From positions 13,107,501 to 13,171,500 of the forward strand of contig NC_092568.1 in NCBI RefSeq assembly GCF_037975245.1: 64,000 bases of DNA. The letters run 5' to 3'. Source of the DNA: Apostichopus japonicus. Taxonomy: Eukaryota > Echinodermata > Holothuroidea > Aspidochirotida > Stichopodidae. A model generated the notes under the pieces. The model did not search any database. It saw only the letters and a program-made list of their open reading frames with translations, and had not been told where the DNA came from. A program made the position numbers and the translations under genes. Positions 1-12,200 of the stretch are shown here, in pieces; position 1 is the stretch's first letter; every line of letters starts with the position of its first letter.

Positions 1-544
1 ATGTAACAGTGTATCTGGACAGACTACTGCTGGTCTGATGGTTAAATATAAAACAATAACTGTATGATTATAGTGCTGTAAACAACCTACATGGATGTTG
101 TTTAAAGAGCAAGGTTTCTTGCTTAGACATACTAATCAATAGCCAATGCTATGATTAATGATCATGGTGGTGGTGGTGGTAATATGAAAGAATGTGAGGA
201 GAGAGACATAGATGAAAGAAAAGGAGTTTGAGAAAGATTAATTTATATCACCAAGAAAATAACCTCACTGTAATGTACTTTTCATAGTCAAAAACATCAT
301 CATCTCACTGAAATGAAAAGATAACGGAACCAGCCTGGGTACAAGAAAAAAAAATACCGTTGCATCAGCCTATTTACAGTTGTAATAAACAAGTGTTGAT
401 AAATGCCTGTTTCAACAACACTAGTTCAAAGGAGTCCTGCCTCTGAACATGAAAGTATCTCCTCTCAAATCCAGACATTTCAGAACAAAATATTAGTTTA
501 GAGTAAGCATATTTGGTCACCTGAACATCCATGTTAACATCAAA

Positions 545-684
545 ACACCATTGGTATCATGTCCAATAACTTTCATACTATCGTTAGTATATGCTGTTGA
601 TCCCTTCTGCAATCATACACCATTGGTATCATGTCCAATAACTTTCATACTATCGTTAGTATATGTTGTTGATCCCTTCTGCAC
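545..684. repeat. 72-bp tandem duplication
   Basis: Two nearly identical units at offset 72, each holding CACCATTGGTATCATGTCC and ending CCCTTCTGCA. A short open frame across it is a by-product of the repeat. Confidence 0.85.
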
Positions 685-2892
685 TGACACTTTACTTCAG
701 GTTAGTTTTTCAGTACAACCCAGCGGTAGATTTAGCCTAACCACTATGATACATTGTCGTCTAAGTAATGAATAAGAAATAGTTCCGCTTGTATAAAAAA
801 ACACATCTTGTACAATGTAACATAATCAATCTCTCAACAGTCTTCTTCTTCAGTTCAGAAAAATGTCGTCATGTCCTCAATATGTAATGATTCAAATCAT
901 CTTATGATGTTATCCCAATGTTCGAATAGTTTGTTAAACTTTACCATGCTCAAATGCCAGAAAATCCTTGATAACAGAATTGGCTGCTATGGGTTTTGTA
1001 ATAGTACAATGGATGTGTGAATGTAACAGGTGAGAATATTACTGACATACAATTTTCAAAGTTTTGAGAGAACTAGCCTTGCAGGCTACAATGATTCCAG
1101 TATATTACAATAATCCTTCGATTACAAATCACAAACAAATTTCGAATTTTAACCATTACATTTCCTGGTGGAAGAGATAATAAGAGACGTTATCAACCTG
1201 GTTGAGAAGATAAAGAATATGCGTTCAACTTTTGATTGTTTCTTACAAAATCTGCTCCCACTTGGTCTGGAAATATTTCACGGTTAAACAGTTATTGATT
1301 ATACATGGCCCATGGTGACGAAATGATGTGATGTCACAAAGTCTCCAACTGATAAATTGATACCCTGTGACAGTAGCTCGGTGCAGGCTACAGCAATCTG
1401 TGACACACAATCTGTGACTCACACTAGAATAACGATTATAAAGGCTATAGTAATAGAGTTTGATGAATAGAAAATCACACATCCATGCAAAGTATTAAAT
1501 ATACACATAGTGTACAGTGACCGGCACAAAATATATCAAATAGTTATAACAAATAGAAAAACAGATAAGGAAATTGAACCAATTACCGGCCTGGATAGAT
1601 CACACAGATACAATACGAGTATATAAACACATGAAGACACGAGCCTCTTGGTGTAATTCTGTTCCAAATTTCAGAATCACTACAATGAAAGAAGAAAAAC
1701 TAGAGAAGAAGAAGAAGAAGAAACTTCAAAATGTCTTCTCAAGACTGACTGTACTGCTGGCACAATTTTTAAGTTGGCTTTGCATAATTTGTCTCTTATA
1801 CTGTTTCTTCCAAGCATAGACTACTTGTCAGAGATTGTGTGTTAAACATTATACCAACCATCACAGCAAGCAAAGGTAGGTAACACCACGAATATCAAAG
1901 TACGCATCCAAAAGACAAATTTCTGCATCTTTTATATCAGACCAAAGCTACCGATATTTTGTAATACAGGTGACACTTCAAATTACTTGTAACAACTTAA
2001 TAAACAAATTGCTTGTATTAACAAAATCTGACAAACTTTTGTCAAATACTCAAAACATTTACTGACTATTCTGCTCATGAACTTAAAGAATGGATCCCAA
2101 ATTTTAACATTCTAAACAAGGAAAATAAGCAATTTGTGTCACAAAAATATCCCAAGTCGCTCCTTTTACTTTGATATGATTTATAAGAGCTCTTGCTTGG
2201 TCTACAAAACCACCAATCAATGTCTTCTGATAAACAGCAATGATATTAGTTACAGTGAGATATTGACACGTCAGATTTCAGTACAAAGTTCAACACAAGG
2301 TCCTCTAATGTTGCAAAACATTAGTTTTCCTATTTCAGAAAGAAAGGACAAAACCTACTGTCATGACCTTATTAAAAAACACCATTCAGTTAGATTCAGT
2401 GATTTTAAGCTGCTTTAATATCTACAGAAATATCAACTTTCATACCTGATATGGTAACAATAAAACCTCTCACACTGTTATTCTGTTAGCAGGTGCATCA
2501 CATCAATGAATCATGTGAACAAACCTTCCATATCATTTACCTCTAGATGGCTTGAAGAACCTGCCTTCACTTAATTCAGAGGATATAACAAAGATGTTGA
2601 CAGGTGTTTGCAGACAATCTGTCAAAGTCAACTACAGTCATTAACAACTCCCGTAGTAACAATAATATAGAACATTCAAACAGGTGTTTGTTAAGTAGAA
2701 ATAATTACCATTAGACAAAAAGCAATGTAAATACCACAATAATAAGTTGGCATTCATACAGGATTCACATATGACCCCTTGGTATGTATCATGTTAGCAA
2801 ACCATATTGACATATTTGTCTTTGAGTTGCAGTGACTTCAAACATCCAGGTTTTTTCACGGTGGTGTGTATCATCTTGATAGGTTCTTAGCT

Positions 2893-2947
2893 TCCAGGAA
2901 GCTATCAGCACCACAGGTTGGTGCCAGCTATCAGCACCACAGGTTGG
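2893..2947. repeat. Short direct repeat next to a palindrome
   Basis: AGCTATCAGCACCACAGG occurs twice in a row with TTGG(T/A)GCC after each. It is preceded by AGCTTCCAGGAAGCT, an inverted repeat of 6-bp arms. Confidence 0.75.
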
Positions 2948-3590
2948 AGCCAAAGGCTGAGGAATTTAAACTTCATGTATGTATGTCTATGAAATGAATG
3001 GGCTTACTTTTGTCAGAGTGAACTCAACTAATTCCAAGTCTTTGATAACTTCATGAATGCAAGCTTCATGTCACAGAATAGAATAAGCTTGAGATTGCTT
3101 GAAATCCAAAAAAAATATTAACATTTTCTTTTCATGCCAGTTACAATCCCAGACCACTAAACGTTCTACCTGTCGGCTTCCACTCCCAACTACAATTTAA
3201 GTCCACAAAATATTTGACTCCTTTTCAGGACCTGATAAAAAAAACAAAAATCCAAAAAAACAAGCAAGGTGTGAATTAAGCATTAAATGACTTTAGAGAA
3301 ACCCTGGAACATTACAACTTCATTCCAGATCCTCAGTTGTACAGATCACAATAGATGTTGAGAGAACTCCTGTCAAAAGCACCTGCACCTTCTTTCTAAT
3401 ACATTTATGGCAAGGCTGACTGCTGTGACCTGCACTAAGGGGTAACACTGTATAAGCAGATTAAAGTCTGGAGCTCTGAGACAGAGATTGTTCTGGTTAC
3501 ATTATTTGAGGATAAACCAAATCAACAGTACGTCTCTCACTCCTTCATCTGTATCTAACAGCTGCAGTTAAATTAGAACAAAGTCAACTT

Positions 3591-3870
3591 CTTGTTGCCA
3601 ATGACAAGGCCTGCTTTGCTCAGTCAATCCCATATTACTAAACTGTTCTACAGGACCGTTCCTGTTGCCAATGAAAAGGCCTGCTTTGCTCAGTCAATCC
3701 CATATTACTAAACTGTTCTACAGGACCGTTCCTGTTGCCAATGAAAAGGCCTGCTTTGCTCAGTCAATCCCATATTACTAAACTGTTCAACAGGACCGTT
3801 CCTGTTGCCAATGAAAAGGCCTGCTTTGCTCAATCAATCCCATATTACTAAAATGTTCTACAGGACACTG
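3591..3870 (-). repeat. 70-bp tandem repeat x4 in the Smaug 3' UTR
   Basis: Four near-identical 70-bp units start at 3591, 3661, 3731 and 3801. They differ at a handful of positions; the first has GACAAGG where the others have GAAAAGG. The array begins about 30 nt beyond the stop codon, so it should be transcribed in the Smaug mRNA unless a 3' UTR intron removes it. In the mRNA sense each unit holds AAAG-CAGGC-CTTT (3675-3687, 3745-3757, 3815-3827; imperfect at 3605-3617), a small hairpin with a CNGGN loop. Confidence 0.9.
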
Positions 3871-3899
3871 TCAGGGTCATTCCTTTAGGAAACTTTAAC

Positions 3900-3931
3900 T
3901 CATTCGTTGCTCGGCGGGTCGTCGGGACCAT
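3900..3931 (-). CDS. SAMD4: Smaug coding exon 10 (last 10 residues and stop)
   Basis: After the acceptor TCTTTGCAG|AT, the split codon gives Asp and the frame reads [10 protein letters not shown] then TGA at 3902-3900. The family ends HAL.DG plus a few residues, so HALE-DG... fits well. Total length becomes an exact multiple of three only with this exon. The same exon continues as 3' UTR. Confidence 0.9.
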
Positions 3932-4266
3932 CTGCAAAGAGATAACAAGAAATCACCGTACAGTATACTTTCAAAGAAGGTTTAAAATCAGCTGCTGACA
4001 CATGAAAGGTTACTTTTCCAAAAAATAATCATGTGGTCATTTTGTTTTGTTTTGTTTTAAAGGAGTAATGGCATTTGCTTTATTGGCACATTGTAAGGAC
4101 TGTTTTTGATGACTGCCACTGATCAAGATACAACAACCTTCTCTCTACTGTATTAACACTGATAGCAACTATTGCTACTGATTAATAAACAGATCTATTT
4201 GATTCAGACAACTCTGTCACCAAAACAAGTTTTTATTACCATCAATCATCACAAAGGTTGTTTTTA

Positions 4267-4323
<57 letters not shown>

Positions 4324-6181
4324 TAAATACAAGTTATTGTGCATACTAAAGTACATTAAATGTGAACAGTTACTGTTATGAGCTGTTCTCTACTGGGGCA
4401 TTGGCAGGGTAACAATCAGCAGATTCAGAATCAAAGACATAGTAAAACTGCGGACAAACAAGAAATGTGAATTCTGTTTGGCTGAAGATAACCATATTCA
4501 TCAAGAATGTCATAAGTGTTCTAATTAAAAGTATTACAACAGTGACAAGATCCCACCTTAGTACAAACCTACATACCAGTTGTGTTTTTTCTCATTGATA
4601 TATAATACACTCAAAATTAACTACAAAAACAAGACTAAAGGAATATTACACAATCTACTAATGGTGAAATGACTGCAACTGCCACATTGTAAATCTAATC
4701 TAAGCAGCAAGCCATGAAGATGACCTTACATGGACTTGTGACTATGTCATTGCTAGTATTTACCTTCCAATGCGTGTTCCGTTACGCTCAGACACAAGTC
4801 CTCCAGTTGATTTTCCAGCTGCCTATTATTGATATCCGGATGCCTTAGATTTAGGACTGAAGTCTCCACTCTAGCCAGCCGGGGATGCTGAGGGGACGAG
4901 AATGGGTTACTGGAGCCCTGTGGCAGTGCATGCAGAGGAACTGACTTTGTCCGGGACACAGGATTACGTTGAGGTTGTACCTGGTGGACAATGCATGAAT
5001 AGATGTCATTATTAATGATGTCAAGGTAACATGACTGTCACGGTTAAAGTGATGTTGCTGAACCCAAACTCTAATAAATATAAAGTGACTCAATTACAAA
5101 CTAACCAATATTCATATAACCGAACTCTGTCTCCAACTTCCTTGTTTTATGATGCTTCTTCAAGTCTCTCAATGCAGTTGATGCCAAAAGGCTAACCCTG
5201 TTACCTTTGCCCTAATCAGATTAATAAGATCAGCTTCTTCTGAGCATACATTAGTATTAACATAGTTGGCTTACCTGTCTAGGCTGAACGTATCCCGGGC
5301 CGCTTTGAGTGGGTCGATAGACACTTCCAGGGCCACTGACTTGCAGGAGATTCTGTTGCATGTGAGCGGGTGGATGTGTCGCTGTCGCTGGGTAAGCATG
5401 TCGTCTGACGAGAGGCTGTCTACCGGTAGATGCACACCTCTGTAATGCATATTCATTAGGGTATGTTGTACCTTGGTTGCTCCACCTACAGATGAAGTGG
5501 AAGAAACAAGAACATATGGTCACCGCTTTACTATGTGAGATGATACCTATATACATCTGTTAGTATGTACACAGAGGATGCTATCTAATTAACCAAGTAT
5601 CTTCTTCTCTTTCACACATGGTTGTGGAATTGATACGACACATCCTCCCACCCCCTCAAACCCGGTAGTTTATACGTCATAGTATGATAGTATAGATGGA
5701 AGTGTTCAGGGCATCACATTCATGTTACTTTTAGGGCATCTCCCCTGCTAATGTGTTTCAAATGCGATGGTCAAATGTCAAAGATTTTGAAATACATCCT
5801 TCAGAATCAACATATTTTGTCAAAATCTATTTTGTCCAAATCTTTTTCAAATGCAGGAATACCTCCTGTCCTGAGACATTTGTAATGATGCATTCAAAGT
5901 ACACGAAACCAAGGGTTGCTTCTCTGGACACTTTTAAATCCAAGGAGGATACATGAGATCAGGGGACTATCCCTGGAAACTCTGACGTCTTGCTACCTTA
6001 CCATAATACTCCAATATGTTTAACACGCTACTTTCCATTGACTGTTCCAAATTACAGCGCTTTCACTGCCCTATTTAACAGGATACCATAGATGTAATTA
6101 CAGAGCTTGATTCAATTCCCAACTTTATGGCTTGTTCTGTATATGAAATATGCACATATACATAATATATATACATATATA

Positions 6182-6230
<49 letters not shown>

Positions 6231-9200
6231 TATATATATATATATATATATATGGACTATCCAAAAATCTCTGTTTGGTTTTTGTAACATGTAACCTCTG
6301 TAAAATAACTCAAGTATTTCACAAGGAAGTTGTTTTATGTTGGTATGTATGACCAAGTTTTCTTATCACAACTAATAGTGATTTGCACCAGTGAACAACA
6401 TGAACCATTTGATGTATGTTGTCCATGTATGACATCACCATATCGGAAGTTTCAATTTTTGTAACTTATATCATCCAAACGTTTTACTTTTGTTATCCTT
6501 TTACAAAATATCATAACTGGTTAACCATTGTACACTTCCTAATTTCGTTGTATAATCATATTGTTTGCGCAATGTTAGCAAGCCTTTATACAGTTATACA
6601 AAATAATTACTGTGATGAATGTTGCTGCTCTACGTTGTTATCGTTCATTCTATTGTTCATAATCTTGTTTATTCTTTATTGGACTTTTATTATCAACAAT
6701 GCTGTCACCAACTGCCCACAAATGCCCTGTGTAGATGAATCTAGAGGAAGTTGAATGGTCTGATGTTTTCATTCCAACCGAACTTTTGAGGAAACTGATA
6801 AAGTTTTTGCAAACTTTTGATCAGATTCCACTTTATAACTAAAGAGCTAAACTATATACTGTTCAAACAATGTGCATATCTCACAGTGCACAAGGCAAAA
6901 GGTCAGTGAAGAGCACATCCGATTCTACAACTTTCACTTACTGTATTCTTAATAGCCTGCATTTATTGGAAGGGGAAAACCCTCGTTCCCCTTTCGCTCT
7001 CTTTCCAAAAAACACACAAAAAAAAAAACAGCAAAAACACTTTCATAAGAACCACACTGTCAAAAATCTCTTTTGAATTCTTTCTAATGGACTGAATTAT
7101 GACATAATGAACTATGGATGAACCTAGGATGAATAGAGTTTAGCTCTTCCCGGTAAACCCTAAACAGAAAAGCAAAATGTCAGGTGATTTACAGGCACTA
7201 TTTTGCTTATAATTTAATCGATGACTCCTTTCAAGAACAAAGAGGTCTGCCAATTATTCTTGTTGAAGAGAAGAGCTTCATTTACTTTATCTTCATAACG
7301 ACTCAGAAATAGTCAACATTTAACGTTAAAAGGATTTTCTAGTGGCTGAAGTTGATTGCTTAGCAAGAATTGCTGAATAAAAAAAAACCCTAAAGAGAAC
7401 ATTATGTATCACAAAGAAATGATTTTTTGAAATTTTGAAATATTTGTGGTTTTCTTAGTACAGAGAACTTTGACATTTAAGCAAACATTCCAAATGTATC
7501 AGGTTTCAAGGATAAATCAACAAGAAGAATATTATAGCCTAAGAAAAACATTTGAAGAGCATTTGCCCAGATGACATCACACACCCCCTATACTGCGATC
7601 CAACTTCCTGGAGTAGTTGAAGGTCTATCCAGTCAAAATAGTTTACATTCAATCAACCGGATCTCGAGTTAAGGACAAGATATTGAGGTTGGGTTTTCAA
7701 CTAGCAGTGTGGAATATTTCACACTGTTCGTCACCAGAAAATCCTTGTTGCTCAAAATTTGACGTATAAACCTTGAAACTTAATTAATGAATCATTTTTT
7801 TTTCAAGTTTAAAAAGGCTTGCTGTACTCACGTTCTTCCTACCCTGTCAAGAGATGGTTTTCTGGTGTAAAGATTACTGGTGAAGTGTTTACAGCTGTCT
7901 CGCCATACGGTCAGTCTTTTCTTCTGGACATCATTAAATGCCTCGTGTCCGACATATTTATTTACAATTTCCACGTACGTCTTCATGCTCTCTGCGTCGG
8001 GTTGCTTCGACTCCACCAGCAAAAGCTTGGAACACACTGTAACACACAAAAGGAGCAAAGGGTTATAACCATCATACAACCATAGCAAGATATACTTTGT
8101 ACTTAAAAGAAGGAACTTCATCACTCTTGGGTTAGTTTAATATTTGTGGGTATTTTGAAAATTGGGTCAAGCAGACTAAAACAGGAAGTATCAAATATTT
8201 GTCTGTCAGTACAATCCTTGAATTTTAGTTTAGTAACAATATATAGTAACATATAGTAATATTTAGCAACAAATATGCAACATTTAATTGAAAACAGCCT
8301 TCGATTTCTGACATTAAAATGACAGTCTCTGTGGTGATTTATTTCAGAGAGAGAACAGTGGACAACATAAAGAAATATAAATAAAAACAAATTTGAAACA
8401 AATTCTTTCTTGAGAAGCATGGTTAAGGAGGGAGCATCCTGTGCTTTTGCTTTAATGTATATTCATATAAATATAATGCACCTTACTTAGAGAGTTGTAT
8501 GGCAAAACCTAACGGAAATGAGTTAAATCAAATGCACTATAACAAGAAGAGACCTAGTCACCTTACAATGGTTAAAACTATTAGCTATATTTCGAAATTC
8601 CATAGAAAGTACTTTAAAACAAATGATTCCATGAAGTTTGTCATCAGTTTTGACATCAGAAGAGATGGCTTACTTTTGCCGAGGAATCTGATCAATTGTC
8701 CCGGGAGGTCCCCCTCCGGTACCTCAGCATCCGTCTCTCGTGCCATCTGATTGCTGTCTTCGCCTGGCCCTCGGGATGGCTCACACCTCTTCAAGGGAGT
8801 TCCAACAATCTCCTCTTTGAGTGAATTCAGGGCCGTCCTGATAGTGTTGGGTTTATCTTCCATAATCATCTAAAGAATAAGATGAGAGGAAAGAGTTCTT
8901 AATAGTGGCTTTTGAAACCTGTAAAAGGAAATCTAAGTCAGAAATTTAAAAAACCTTACAGTTAATCACACTAACATCTCAGGGGTCAAAATTGTATTTT
9001 ATTAACTACCAGTTTTGTTCGTACAAATTCAGAATAAGCAATCCTGATGTGAAGATTAGTGAACACAATGCCTATCTGAGTTAAAACTGTAGTGAATACA
9101 AACAGAAAGGTTTGACAATTGTGTGTAGAACACCTTGTGCTCTTAGTGTTAACAGGGAAGATGTGTGGATAGAATACTTTGGTTAAAATCCAATAGTGTG

Positions 9201-12200
9201 GTGTGCAGACAAATAGAGTGTACTTGTTTTAAGAGGAGACAGGTTGGTGAGATGTCATTATATCACCTTCTTTTAATGTTTCAGTGAAAAAGTAAGGTGG
9301 CCTGTCAGTGTCAGATTGTGCTTCATGATCTGTTTACTGTTCTAAAACTTAGAAACTGATTCTTCTAACACAGTCTACTGTACCCAGAATGTACAAAACA
9401 CTTCCAGTGATACTGAAAGAGATTGTAGAAGGCAATACTGAATGGTAACTTCAATACTCTCTGTATTACATTTCAATGTTGAGGTCAGCTTCTGTGTAAT
9501 GTACTTCTCATACATCACACACCACCCACTCAACCTTTGCAAAAATCCACCCACTTAGTTTGCTTATATAACATGCACGTAGACCCCCGTATAGAGAGGA
9601 AGCTCTTTAAATTACACACAATACAGAGACAAATCTCTAATATCAAAGAAAACATGTATGTTGTTTTGAGACAAACAGTGATTCATTTAATCATTTAGGC
9701 TTTTTGAGGGGAATTTATTTTTTCATTCCACCCACTGCTATATAATCAGATTCCATTACATAACAGGTTTCATAATGCAGTTTTGCAAGAGCACAAATAT
9801 GATTCTGATCATTTCCTCTACGTCAAGTCATCATCACTCATGCATTTGTTCATCCTCTGATAATACTTTGTAGTATTCATCCATCATTTATTTTTCCACT
9901 CATTTGTTTCGATTTCATCCTAAATTTTTATGGTTCTACTGATTCATCACTTATATAAGATTCTCTCCTACATTTAGTAATATAAAGTTTGAACAGCATA
10001 GGATCTCTTTTCTGCCACTTTGCTTAGAGCATTTTTCTCCACATAAATATATTTGTTTTAATTTGACGCTACTTCAAAGCATGGAAAGGGAATGGTTTGG
10101 AGGGAAAGAAATCTCCTGAAAAGTAATTTTCAAAATCTCTCAGTAATTCGTAGTCTACAAACAAACCCCCCCCCTAAAACAAAAACTTGAAGGTTATGTA
10201 GACAATCTTTACAGATGATGAAACTCACATGTGACTATTATACATTACAGTGCTCTGTCAATCCTTCTCAGCCAACATTGTTTTCTTTTCTTGGCATGCA
10301 TTTCTTGTTTCCCCCTACTGCCACTTAGCCCCAAACAAATAAACTCATCACGGCACACCTGCACTAAGTAATTACTGCAGCAGGGGAGCAACTTCCTCTG
10401 GCAACTCCCTCTCACATAAATGGATTTGATTGAAAACAAGCAAAATCATCAGAGATATAATTGTCCAGTATCACTGGGGCAATATTTCCTGCTTTTAAGG
10501 CATGTCAGCAGATATGACTGGCATTATAACATAAAACTCACAATGTACTAGATTTTAAGTTGAGTAAACAAAACTACCTCAATCTGGTTAAAGATGCTAG
10601 ATAGCAGAAAAGTAAGCTATGATGAAAACCATGTAATAACTTCAATGTCCAGAGTCAACTTCTTTACAGTCAAGAGTCCCCCCATGCTCAAAATAAATTC
10701 AATAACATTTTCTGCAGTTTTTCCAACACAGCAGACACACTGCCATGATTATGCGACCATTTTTGCCTTTTAAAAGTTTCCTTCAAACAGAAAGTTAGAA
10801 ATGTTACTTTTCAATGTTGTTACAGAAATTCAGTTCTGCCAGCTCTCCTTAAATGAGATATACTGATGAATGTGCCCCTCAAATCACATTTTAATACTAA
10901 ACAAAATAACTAAACCAATCAAAAGTGCATCGCTGAACTCCAATGACATTTTCAAGCTTATTTTGTGGCACATTTCACTTCCAGGTGCCATGAACATATC
11001 GGACAGAATTATATCTCCCAAGATAACCCTCAATATCATGACTGGCCTGGATGCGAGATAAACACTCTGTATCATGTGCTAGTGCATTCCATTACTACAG
11101 TAAGCAGTCATAGCACGGTAAACATGAATTGAGTTTCTTATCATATCCCCTCAGTGCCATGATTGGTGTGGAGCTCAGTCACATATAGAAACTATCATAT
11201 GCCCCTAGTGATACATAACCCCTCAATGACTGATATGGACCTAAGTCTCACATGTAAACAACCTCCATCATGTGCAGTTATTGCATCACATTGTACACAT
11301 AGGCGTAGGAGCCTAATTTGATTTGGTGGGCTGTAACGACTTGCCCGAAATATATAACCAAATTTTTCGCGCGCGTTCAACATGTCAATGTGCATATCAT
11401 ATAGTCGTTAATCGGTTATTACATCACATGCCACTAACCGATGAATACTATATGATATGCACATTAATATGTTGGACGCGCGCGTAGCGCGCGAAAAAAA
11501 TTAGTTTTATTTTCTGTGTTATTACCCTTCCATATTGGTTTTAATTATTGGGGAAGTCGTTACCATAATAACGATAATAACAATATCAGTTTAACTATTA
11601 AAAAACACATTGCAAATTATTCTTCTTTCAGTAGGTGCCCAAAAAATTCTCAGCATATTGCCCGAATTTTCACACACAAAATTGAAAACACACTGCAAAT
11701 TTTTCTTCTTTCAGTAGGTGCCCGAAAAATTCTCAGCATATTGCCCAAATTTTCACACAAAAAATTGAAAAACACAACTGCAAGTTTTTCTTCTTTCAGT
11801 AGGTGCCCGAAAAATTCTCAGCATATTGCCAGAATTTTCACCAAAAATTTTGGTTGGGGGGCTGCAGGTGGTAACGTATCACATGACAGTCCCTCCATAT
11901 CATGGCTGGTGGTTGGATCTGAGTCACACACATAAACAAACACCATTATGTACCCTACTACAGTAAGCCCTCATCACATTGTACCAGTGGTAACATATCC
12001 CATGACAGCCCCCCCCCCCCATATCATGGCTGATGGTTGGATCTGAGTCACACATATAATTAATCACCATCATGTGCCCTACTACAGTAAGCCCTCATCA
12101 CATTATACACGTGGTAACGTATCCCATGACAGCCCCTCAGTATTATGGCTGGTGTGGGTCTGAGTCACACACATAAACAATCACCATCATGTGCCCTACT

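Larger units (their letters stand above)
1..3590. other. Smaug 3' UTR and downstream DNA, no other gene seen
   Basis: No recognisable coding exon on either strand. The Smaug 3' UTR must occupy part of it, but I could not place the polyadenylation site. It holds a 72-bp duplication (545-684), a GGT run near 165 and a 26-bp duplicated motif (about 2900-2947). Short open frames are unsupported. Confidence 0.6.

Noticed and set aside
5271-5456. Second open frame (61 codons) across Smaug exon 8
   Set aside because: It is out of phase with both exon 7 and exon 9; the chosen frame satisfies phase 2 in and phase 0 out.
6075-6356. Minus-strand frame with long IYIYIY run
   Set aside because: Translation of an AT microsatellite.
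11516-11935. 139-codon plus-strand open frame
   Set aside because: It runs through the 84-bp tandem repeat, whose unit length happens to stay open; the protein is just the repeat three times.
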